Assembly (NCBI GenBank): GCA_016235675.1
Contig: JACRJN010000141.1
Coordinates: 1-32,889, forward strand
Direction: 5' to 3'
Length of the DNA stretch: 32,889 nt
Source of the DNA: Candidatus Schekmanbacteria bacterium
GTDB taxonomy: Bacteria > SZUA-182
This document shows positions 26,224-32,889 of this stretch, in pieces; positions within the stretch are counted from its first letter, which is position 1, and every line of letters begins with the position of its first letter. Position numbers and translations under genes: made by a program. The notes under the pieces are model-generated. The model was not told the DNA's origin and searched no databases. It worked only from the letters and a program-made list of their open reading frames with translations.

Positions 26224-27098
26224 TGGAAAAAATCTGGACAATTATTGAACTCCTGCGCTGGACGACCGATTATTTTGCCCAAAAACACATAACTATGGCA
26301 CGTCTGGACGCTGAGCTTTTATTGGCGCATACTTTGGGGATCGAGCGCACCCGTCTTTATTTGGATTTTGATCGGCCTGTCGGCAAGGAAGAACTGTTCC
26401 GATTTCGTCAATTGATACAACGGCGGGCTATGCGTGAGCCAGTGGCCTACATCTTAGGCTGCAAAGAATTCTGGTCGCTGCGCTTTAAAGTTATTTCTCA
26501 AACGCTTATCCCCCGTCCGGAAACGGAAATCCTGGTGGAAACAGCCGTAAATTTATGGCGGGAAAAATCCTGCGAAAATCCGCCGCTCATTTTAGACATC
26601 GGCGCAGGCAGCGGGATTATCGCGGTAAGCCTGGCTAAAGAGATAAAAAACGCCCAAATAATCGCCACCGATATTTCCCCCAAAGCCTTAGAAGTTGCCA
26701 GGGAAAACGCCCAAAGCAACGGCGTGGCGGATCAAATTTCCTGGCATTGCGCCGATTTATTCAACGGGCTGGAAAGTTACCGGGGCCGAATAGATTTGCT
26801 GGTTTCCAATCCACCCTACATCCGGGATGATGAATTACCCGGATTACAACCGGAAGTACGGGATTATGAACCGCATTCCGCCCTATTAGGCGGGAAGGAT
26901 GGATTGGATATTATCCGGCGCATTATTAATGACGCCGGAAACTGGCTGAAAAGCGGCGGCTGTCTCTGCCTGGAAATCGGAGCCGGACAAGGCGCGGCGG
27001 TCTGCGAGTTGTTGGAGGCGACACGAATCTTTTCCCCGATCCGGATTGTAAAGGATTATGCCCGATTGAACCGAGTGGTCTGGGGGCAACGGATTTAA
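26223..27098 (+). CDS. prmC: Peptide chain release factor N5-glutamine methyltransferase
   Basis: REPVAYILGCKEFWSLRFKV, LIPRPETEILVE, DIGAGSGIIAVSLA, VSNPPYI. Confidence 0.93.
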   Translation: MEKIWTIIELLRWTTDYFAQKHITMARLDAELLLAHTLGIERTRLYLDFDRPVGKEELFRFRQLIQRRAMREPVAYILGCKEFWSLRFKVISQTLIPRPETEILVETAVNLWREKSCENPPLILDIGAGSGIIAVSLAKEIKNAQIIATDISPKALEVARENAQSNGVADQISWHCADLFNGLESYRGRIDLLVSNPPYIRDDELPGLQPEVRDYEPHSALLGGKDGLDIIRRIINDAGNWLKSGGCLCLEIGAGQGAAVCELLEATRIFSPIRIVKDYARLNRVVWGQRI

Positions 27099-27106
27099 TC
27101 TATAAT

Positions 27107-27241
27107 TGATGGTCTCGTAAAAAGTCAAAAAATGCACTTTTCTGTCATTCCCGTGAAAACGGGAATCTAGGATTTTCATACAGTTAGAATCGGTCTGGAT
27201 TCCCACTTTCGTGGGAATGACAACTTTTTACGAGACCATCA
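27107..27241. repeat. MITE-like element with 19-bp terminal inverted repeats
   Basis: TGATGGTCTCGTAAAAAGT ... ACTTTTTACGAGACCATCA, inner TGTCATTCCCGTGAAAACGGGAATC / GATTCCCACTTTCGTGGGAATGACA. Confidence 0.88.
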
Positions 27242-27244
27242 TAA

Positions 27245-27273
27245 TTGACAAAAAAATAAAGGTCAATTATACT
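27245..27273 (+). promoter_or_regulatory. Sigma70-type promoter for interrupted AbrB-like gene
   Basis: TTGACA-N17-TATACT; AAGGAG Shine-Dalgarno follows at 27295. Confidence 0.6.
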
Positions 27274-27305
27274 GTAAATATATAATATTAAACTAAGGAG
27301 AAAGT

Positions 27306-27365
27306 ATGTCTTTAGTTAAAATCGGAGAAAAACATCAGGTAACGATACCGATAAATATTTGGTAG
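27306..27365 (+). pseudogene. N-terminal fragment of AbrB/MazE-like antitoxin interrupted by palindromic element
   Basis: Promoter, AAGGAG and ATG then MSLVKIGEKHQVTIPINIW*; the TAG stop lies in the repeat arm TAAATATTTGGTAGCG. Confidence 0.6.
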
Positions 27366-27504
27366 CGTTCTCAATAAGAGACCCAAAGCGTCATTGCGAG
27401 GCAGCCTTATCGCCGAAGCAATCTCAGACGCACGCATGGAGATTGCTTCGCTCCGCTCGCAATGACGCCTCAGGTCTCTGATTGAGAACGCTGCCAAGAG
27501 TTTA
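27352..27504. repeat. Modular palindrome inserted in the AbrB-like gene
   Basis: TAAATATTTGGTAGCGTTCTCAATAAGAGACC ... GGTCTCTGATTGAGAACGCTGCCAAGAGTTTA; inner GTCATTGCGAG palindrome. Confidence 0.88.
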
Positions 27505-27643
27505 ACAATGTCAATGAACTGATAAAAGATTTAACGTCATAAAATGATGATTATCGATGTTTCGGCGTGTCCCCACGCCAACTACCAAGAGGAACGTTAC
27601 TCCTTTACGGTTTCGGTGTGAGGACACACCGAAACATCCAAAC

Positions 27644-27671
27644 TTTCACCCCTCACCCTTCACCCTTCAAA
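27644..27671. repeat. Heptad array (single arm), GAAGGGT-type, overlapping the endonuclease III gene 3' end
   Basis: TTTCACC|CCTCACC|CTTCACC|CTTCAAA. Confidence 0.85.
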
Positions 27672-28300
27672 ATTCCCAACGGGCACCCCTCACACATTTG
27701 CTTACTGCGGCAGAAATTCTTTCCGGTATAGACGATCTGGGCATGGTATTCGTTAAATAATTTAACGTCCTGGGGTAAATGCTCCATAAAAAAATCCTGA
27801 ACGAAATGATAATCGGCCATCTGCGGTAAAAAACCATGGCGGCTGAAAATCCGCTTGGTATAGGCGTCTACTACAAAAATCGGTTTCTCCAGGGCATAAA
27901 GCAAAATACTGTCTGCCGTCTCCGGCCCAACCCCATGTACTTTTAATAATTTTTCTCTGGCAACCCCCAAAGATTCTTTCTTCAATCCATCTAAATCCCC
28001 GGTATAATCCTGTTCTAAAAACCGGATAAAATTCTTGATTTTTTTTGCCTTTTGGTTATAATATCCCGCCGGGCGGATTAAAGGAGATAACTCTTCTTCT
28101 TTGGCGGTTTTCAAACCAGCATAATCCATCAACCGGGAATTCTTTAAATTGGCGATGGCCTTTTCAACGTTTGTCCAGGCGGTATTCTGAGTTAAAATCG
28201 CCCCGATTATTACTTCGAACGGGGTATCCGCCGGCCACCAGTGCAAATCGCCGAAATGGTTGTGCATTTTATTGAAGATAGTTAGTAGTTTGTCCTTCAT
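27653..28300 (-). CDS. Endonuclease III-like DNA glycosylase (HhH-GPD) with truncated/altered C-terminus
   Basis: GAILTQNTAWTNVEKAI, LLKVHGVGPETADSILLYAL, VVDAYTKRIFSRHG, FCRSKQMCEGCPL. Confidence 0.88.
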   Translation of the reverse strand: MKDKLLTIFNKMHNHFGDLHWWPADTPFEVIIGAILTQNTAWTNVEKAIANLKNSRLMDYAGLKTAKEEELSPLIRPAGYYNQKAKKIKNFIRFLEQDYTGDLDGLKKESLGVAREKLLKVHGVGPETADSILLYALEKPIFVVDAYTKRIFSRHGFLPQMADYHFVQDFFMEHLPQDVKLFNEYHAQIVYTGKNFCRSKQMCEGCPLGILKGEG

Positions 28301-28330
28301 AATATCCCTTAAGTTAAATTTTAAAAAGTC

Positions 28331-28401
28331 AGGAGCCGGAATTCAGGAGTCAGAATAAATTCAATTGAACAAATTATTCTGACTTCTGACTTCTGTCTCC
28401 T
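28331..28401. repeat. Heptad inverted array, AGGAGTC-type, four units per arm
   Basis: AGGAGCC|GGAATTC|AGGAGTC|AGAATAA (28331-28358); TTATTCT|GACTTCT|GACTTCT|GTCTCCT (28374-28401). Confidence 0.9.
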
Positions 28402-28575
28402 ATATTCTTTCCCATATTACCAAATATGAACTTAAATGACAATTTTAATTAAATACTTTGTTCCAAAAACATTGAGCACCATATTATCTATCCCCTTGCA
28501 GCGCTTTAAGTTAGAGATTACAGACCGGCTCCGGATTCCTTAGATTTTCTATGTGCCTTTATCTTTTTAATAATG

Positions 28576-28604
28576 TTGACTAAACAAAAGGGCTATGCTA
28601 GTAT
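28576..28604 (+). promoter_or_regulatory. Candidate sigma70-type promoter of infB
   Basis: TTGACT-N17-TAGTAT, about 42 nt upstream of the ATG. Confidence 0.55.
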
Positions 28605-28645
28605 GTTACAAGTTTTTAATTTCTTTAATTATATTGGAGATTTTG

Positions 28646-30829
28646 ATGCGGGTTCACGAATTAGCGAAAAAACTAGGTATTAACAGTAAGCAATTGATAA
28701 CTCAGTTAAATCAGCGTGGATTGGACGTTAAAAATCATATGGGGATGGTGCCGGAAGAAACAGTAAATCATTTCCTTCAGGTTGCCAGTTCTATTAAGGC
28801 AAGCCCATCACCGAAGGTATCCGCCCCGCCGGAAAAGAAAAGGGAACAAAATCAAACACAATTCAAGGTAAAAGAACCTCAAAAAATAAGCCCCCAACGA
28901 TCTTTCGAAAGAGAAAAACCTAAAGAAACCAGGCATCAACCATCTCCGGGAAGGAAGGAAGCCCCTTCATTCAAACCATATCCCAAATTTGCAGGCAAAC
29001 CGGCGCCCAAAACAGCACCGCAACCGACACCGAAAGTCAAACCGGTGATCGTACCTGTCGCAAAGGTAACCGGGCCGGTGGAAATCATCGAAGGGATAAC
29101 CTTAAAAGAATTAGCCCAAAAAATGGAGATCAAAAGCAACGATTTAATCAAACACCTGATCACCAAGGGCAAGATGCTGACTTTAAACCAGGTTTTAGAC
29201 CTGGATTTAGCCACCGATATTCTTAAAGATTTCAATTTGGCTCCGCAGCTAATATCCTTGGAGGTAAGCAAGGAGACCCTGCTGGAAGCCAATATCGAAG
29301 ACAAGGGTAAAATCACCCACCGCCCCCCGGTTGTTACCATCATGGGACATGTCGATCACGGCAAGACCCTTTTGCTGGACGCTATCCGCTCTACCAATAT
29401 CGTCAGCCAGGAGGCTGGCGGTATTACCCAGCATATCGGCGCCTATAAGGTAAAACTCCCCAACGGAGAAGTGACCTTTCTGGACACGCCCGGTCATGAA
29501 GCCTTTACCGCCATGCGGGCGAGAGGCGCTCAGGTCACCGACATCGTCGTTTTGGTGGTGGCCGCCGACGACGGAGTTATGCCGCAAACTATCGAAGCCA
29601 TCAACCATGCCAGGGAAGCCAAGGTTCCGATAGTGGTGGCGGTGAATAAAATCGACAAACCGGAAGCCAGTCCGGAAAGAGTACGCCAGGAATTGATGAA
29701 ATATGAGTTAGTTTCGGAAGAATGGGGCGGAAAAACTATATTTGTCGATGTTTCCGCTAAACGCAAAATAGGGCTGGAAAATCTTCTGGCTATGCTTCTG
29801 CTGGAAGCGGAAATGCTGGAGCTCAAAGCCAATTCCAAAAGAGCGGCCATGGGAACGATTATCGAAGCCAAATTGGATAAAGGACGCGGCCCTGTGGCCA
29901 CTGTTTTGATTCAGGACGGCACCTTAAAATTGGGCGATCCCTTTGTTTGCGGGCTGCATTTCGGCAAAGTCAGAGCCTTAATCAGCGATAAGGGTGAAAA
30001 ATTAGAGGAAGCCACCCCCTCCACTCCGGTGGAAGTCTTGGGTTTTTCCGGCGTCCCTCAGGCCGGAGACAGCTTTGCCGTAGTCGCCGATGAACGCAAG
30101 GCTCATCAAATCGCTCAGATGCGCCAGGAAAAAGCCAGAGAAACCAGCCTATCCAAAATGAGCAGCCGTATCAGTTTAGCCGATTTACATCGCCAGATAA
30201 AAGAGGGAGCGGTACAAGAGTTAAAATTGATCATCAAAACCGATGTGCAAGGATCGGTAGAAGCCATCAACGATGCTTTATCCAAAGTCGGCACCGAGAA
30301 AGTACAAATCAAGACCATACATTGGGCGGTTGGAGCCATCACTGAAATGGACGTTATGCTGGCTTCCGCTTCCAATGCGATTATCGTCGGATTTAACGTC
30401 CGCCCGCAGCCCAAAGCGGCACAATTGGCTATCGCCGAAGGGGTGGACGTCCGGCTTTACACCATCATCTACAATTTGATTGCGGATGTTAAAGCCGCGA
30501 TGCAGGGCTTGCTTGCCCCGGTTTATACGGAACAATTACTGGGCCGGGCACAAGTCAAGGAAACATTCACCATTTCACGCATCGGCACAATTGCCGGAAC
30601 TTATGTTCAGGACGGCAAAATCACCCGCAATGCCAAAGTACGCTTGTTAAGAGATAATGTCGTTATTTATGAAGGGGTGATGGAATCCTTAAGAAGGTTT
30701 AAAGACGAGGCCAAAGAAGTAACCGTCGGCTATGAGTGCGGTATAAAAATCGCCGGTTACAATGATATTAAATTAGGCGATGTGATTGAAGCCTTCATTT
30801 TAGAGGAAACGCCGGCTCAACTGGTGTAA
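28646..30829 (+). CDS. infB: Translation initiation factor IF-2; start set at [11 protein letters not shown]
   Basis: [66 protein letters not shown]. Confidence 0.97.
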   Translation: MRVHELAKKLGINSKQLITQLNQRGLDVKNHMGMVPEETVNHFLQVASSIKASPSPKVSAPPEKKREQNQTQFKVKEPQKISPQRSFEREKPKETRHQPSPGRKEAPSFKPYPKFAGKPAPKTAPQPTPKVKPVIVPVAKVTGPVEIIEGITLKELAQKMEIKSNDLIKHLITKGKMLTLNQVLDLDLATDILKDFNLAPQLISLEVSKETLLEANIEDKGKITHRPPVVTIMGHVDHGKTLLLDAIRSTNIVSQEAGGITQHIGAYKVKLPNGEVTFLDTPGHEAFTAMRARGAQVTDIVVLVVAADDGVMPQTIEAINHAREAKVPIVVAVNKIDKPEASPERVRQELMKYELVSEEWGGKTIFVDVSAKRKIGLENLLAMLLLEAEMLELKANSKRAAMGTIIEAKLDKGRGPVATVLIQDGTLKLGDPFVCGLHFGKVRALISDKGEKLEEATPSTPVEVLGFSGVPQAGDSFAVVADERKAHQIAQMRQEKARETSLSKMSSRISLADLHRQIKEGAVQELKLIIKTDVQGSVEAINDALSKVGTEKVQIKTIHWAVGAITEMDVMLASASNAIIVGFNVRPQPKAAQLAIAEGVDVRLYTIIYNLIADVKAAMQGLLAPVYTEQLLGRAQVKETFTISRIGTIAGTYVQDGKITRNAKVRLLRDNVVIYEGVMESLRRFKDEAKEVTVGYECGIKIAGYNDIKLGDVIEAFILEETPAQLV

Positions 30830-30830
30830 C

Positions 30831-30969
30831 GTTCCATAAAATAATATAGCACGTTTAATGTCATTGCGAGGCAGCCTTACCGCCGAAGCAATCTCAGACG
30901 CTACAATAAAATCGAGATTGCTTCGCTCCGCTCGCAATAACAGGTTCTGTACATCATTATTTATGGAAC
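30831..30969. repeat. Modular palindrome: GTTCCATAAAATAAT outer arms with inner GTCATTGCGAG palindrome
   Basis: GTTCCATAAAATAAT / ATTATTTATGGAAC; inner TGTCATTGCGAGGCAGCC...GAGATTGCTTCGCTCCGCTCGCAATAAC. Confidence 0.87.
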
Positions 30970-30998
30970 ACTCTACTAGTATAAGCTGTTTGTATTTA

Positions 30999-31149
30999 CC
31001 GCGGAGACACAAAGGCGCAAAGGGAAAAAATCAAATTTTTAGAAATAAGAAACGTTTTTAATTTCCCCTTTTCCCAAAAGAGGGAATTATTTACGGATAA
31101 ATTTTTAATTATAATTTTCTTTGCGTACTTTGCGCCTCTGCGGTGAACT
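30999..31149. repeat. Octad inverted array, ACCGCRGAG.CGCAAAGG type
   Basis: TACCGCGGAGACACAAAGGCGCAAAGGG ... CTTTGCGTACTTTGCGCCTCTGCGGTGAAC. Confidence 0.8.
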
Positions 31150-31299
31150 ACCATTTTAACTATTTCTGTGATTAGCTTGACAATACTTAATTTCATAGTG
31201 TAACGTCTTGAGAACACAGGATATTATTTTAATTTTAAATCAACTCTGTGCTCTCTGTGACCAACAACTTTAAAAGACTACGCACAGAATTGAAAAACA

Positions 31300-32181
31300 A
31301 TGAAAAGCGTAAATTTATTACCCCCGGAAAATTCTTCCGACGATTATATTGCAGAACTCGCTCCGCAGAATCCCTATAAAAAGGCTTTGATTTTTATGGG
31401 GGTTTTGATTTTCCTGCTGGCGATTGTATTGATATGGAGTTTATATAAACTGCATATAACGTCGAAAGAAAAAACCGAATTAGCGGTATCGCGCCCGATA
31501 ATCGCACCGCCTGAACCGGCAAAACCGATTAAACAGCCGAAACCGCCAACACCGGTCGTTGCGCCGACGTTGGAAACGCCTGCTACGGAACCAACTGTTA
31601 TCCCGATAAAACCGATTACCGTTGAAACGCCAAAGGTGGAAATAGAAGCGCCCAAGGTTGAAGTCAAGCCCGTCAAGCCTGTCGAGCCGGCAAAAGTACA
31701 GCCCTTAGACCAACGTGAATATAGCTTATTATTGGGCACCTTTAACGCCCGTGAAGCCAAAAAGAAAGTGGATGAAATCGCCAAATTTGGTCTGACCCCG
31801 CAGCAAAAAAAGGTTAAAGTCAGCGAAAAAGCTTACTTGGTTTATGTAGAACGCGTCTCCAACTACGAACTAGCCCAAAACATGGAAAAGCAACTGCAAA
31901 AAGACGGGTTCGATACCTATCTGTCCTCCGATAAAAATCCGAACGACGGTTTTAGAGTACGTACCGGGGTCTTTACTAACCGCGGCAATGCCAAGGATTT
32001 GCTCAACAAATTAAAGGCCAAAGGATATTCGGCGCAGATAGAAACATCCCAATTGAATATAGCCAAATACGAGGTTAAAATCGGCGCCTTCCCTACATAT
32101 CAGGCGGCTAAATCTCAGCAAAATAACTTGCAGGCCAAGGGAATTAAGACGGTGCTTTTGATGAAACAGATGGAAAATTAA
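31300..32181 (+). CDS. Membrane-anchored SPOR-domain protein
   Basis: Single TM (ALIFMGVLIFLLAIVLIWSLY), Pro-rich linker, repeated SPOR-like units (YSLLLGTFNAREAKKKVDEI..., VRTGVFTNRGNAKDLLNKLKAKGYSA, VKIGAFPTYQAAKSQQNNLQAKG). Confidence 0.8.
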   Translation: MKSVNLLPPENSSDDYIAELAPQNPYKKALIFMGVLIFLLAIVLIWSLYKLHITSKEKTELAVSRPIIAPPEPAKPIKQPKPPTPVVAPTLETPATEPTVIPIKPITVETPKVEIEAPKVEVKPVKPVEPAKVQPLDQREYSLLLGTFNAREAKKKVDEIAKFGLTPQQKKVKVSEKAYLVYVERVSNYELAQNMEKQLQKDGFDTYLSSDKNPNDGFRVRTGVFTNRGNAKDLLNKLKAKGYSAQIETSQLNIAKYEVKIGAFPTYQAAKSQQNNLQAKGIKTVLLMKQMEN

Positions 32182-32187
32182 CAAAAA

Positions 32188-32266
32188 GGCTCTGGGCTCT
32201 GGGCTTCAGGCTTCTGGCTAAAAAAGAGTTTAGCCCAGCGCCTGAAGCCTAGAGCCTGTAGCCTTA
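32188..32266. repeat. Heptad inverted array, GGCTYYR-type (same family as 5855-5972)
   Basis: GGCTCTG|GGCTCTG|GGCTTCA|GGCTTCT|GGCTAAA (32188-32222); AGCCCAG|CGCCTGA|AGCCTAG|AGCCTGT|AGCCTTA (32232-32266). Confidence 0.92.
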
Positions 32267-32323
32267 TTAATTATTACTGATCGTCCCCTCGATCTTATAA
32301 CCTAAATCAAGAGGAGTGGAGTT

Positions 32324-32602
32324 GTGACCAAAGCATATTTGAGTGAAGAAATCTGGAAAAAGCATGGAAGTTTGTCCAAAAGGGAAGCGAAAAAAGCGGT
32401 GGAAACTGTGTTCGACATCATTCGTGAGAAATTATTGGACGGTGAAAGCACCCAGATAAAAGGCTTCGGCAGTTTTATCGTTCGGCAAAAGGATTCACGC
32501 ATCGGGCAGAATCTGCAAACCGGTGGCACTGTTGAAATCAGCGCCCGCAAGGTGGTTGTTTTCAAAGCCAGCCGCAATCTTAAAAGACAGGTGCAAAAAT
32601 AG
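32324..32602 (+). CDS. HU/IHF family DNA-binding protein (second copy), GTG start
   Basis: GFGSFIVRQKDSRIGQNLQTGGTVEISARKVVVFKAS; followed by MerR gene as in common ihfA-merR arrangements. Confidence 0.88.
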   Translation: MTKAYLSEEIWKKHGSLSKREAKKAVETVFDIIREKLLDGESTQIKGFGSFIVRQKDSRIGQNLQTGGTVEISARKVVVFKASRNLKRQVQK

Positions 32603-32682
32603 TATTTGGAAGAGTAAAAAATGGCACCGTCTTATAAATCGGCAAGAACAGTGTTGGGCTTTGTGCGGGTGGGGGAACAGTA

Positions 32683-32889
32683 ATGACATCTAATCAAATC
32701 CCAGCACAAATGTTCTATAAAATCGGCCAGGTAAGTGACCACACCGGCATAAAACCCCACGTTCTGCGCTATTGGGAAGCGGAATTTGGCCTGATCAAAC
32801 CCAAAAAGGATAAACAAGGGCAGCGTTTATATCGCCAAAAAGACATTGAAATCATCCTCCATATCAAGGAACTGCTTTACGACCAAAGA
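32683..32889 (+). CDS. MerR-family transcriptional regulator (N-terminus, runs off window)
   Basis: MTSNQIPAQMFYKIGQVSDHTGIKPHVLRYWEAEFGLIKPKKDKQGQRLYRQKDIEIILHIKELLYDQR. Confidence 0.88.
   Translation, partial: MTSNQIPAQMFYKIGQVSDHTGIKPHVLRYWEAEFGLIKPKKDKQGQRLYRQKDIEIILHIKELLYDQR

Noticed and set aside
27555-27760. Plus ORF MFRRVPTPTTKRNVTPLRF...
   Set aside because: It reads through the TTTCGGTGTG palindrome and heptad array, then antisense to the endonuclease III gene.
4394-32266. Heptad and octad arrays as CRISPR arrays
   Set aside because: Units are 7-8 nt without unique spacers and without cas genes, so they do not fit CRISPR.

Overview
Bacterial chromosomal window, mostly housekeeping genes. 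Minus strand: etfB, acyl-CoA dehydrogenase, a HepT/MntA-like TA pair, fabH-plsX-rpmF, rlmI-like, an M20 peptidase, ispD, DUF2065, a YgiT-type Zn finger, VapC plus antitoxin, uvrA, tsaC/Sua5-purE-anti-sigma-ECF sigma, a PEP-CTERM protein and an endonuclease III homologue. Plus strand: HU/IHF, holA-birA-coaX, a small conserved protein, a second PEP-CTERM protein, tRNA-Leu(CAG), a BMC-type aldehyde dehydrogenase, panD-prmC, infB, a SPOR protein, a second IHF-like gene and a truncated MerR. The left edge holds the C-terminus of an IS110-family transposase. The unusual content is between the genes. Most intergenic gaps carry palindromic elements of at least three kinds: (1) arrays with an exact 7-nt period (six loci) or a mainly 8-nt period (about seven loci), usually as a left array plus its inverted counterpart, with a different unit sequence at different loci; (2) REP/REPIN-like units with a GTAG foot followed by a hairpin, paired with the inverse ending in CTAC, in several unrelated sequence families; (3) longer modular palindromes nested inside each other, with inner and outer modules exchanged between copies. 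These elements reach into genes. They supply stop codons (acyl-CoA dehydrogenase, ispD, plsX), appear to encode the C-terminal tail of CoaX, end the endonuclease III homologue where its fourth Fe-S cysteine is expected, and interrupt an AbrB-like antitoxin remnant. No RAYT/TnpA-REP or other mobilising enzyme is visible here. All homology calls are by eye, without database searches.
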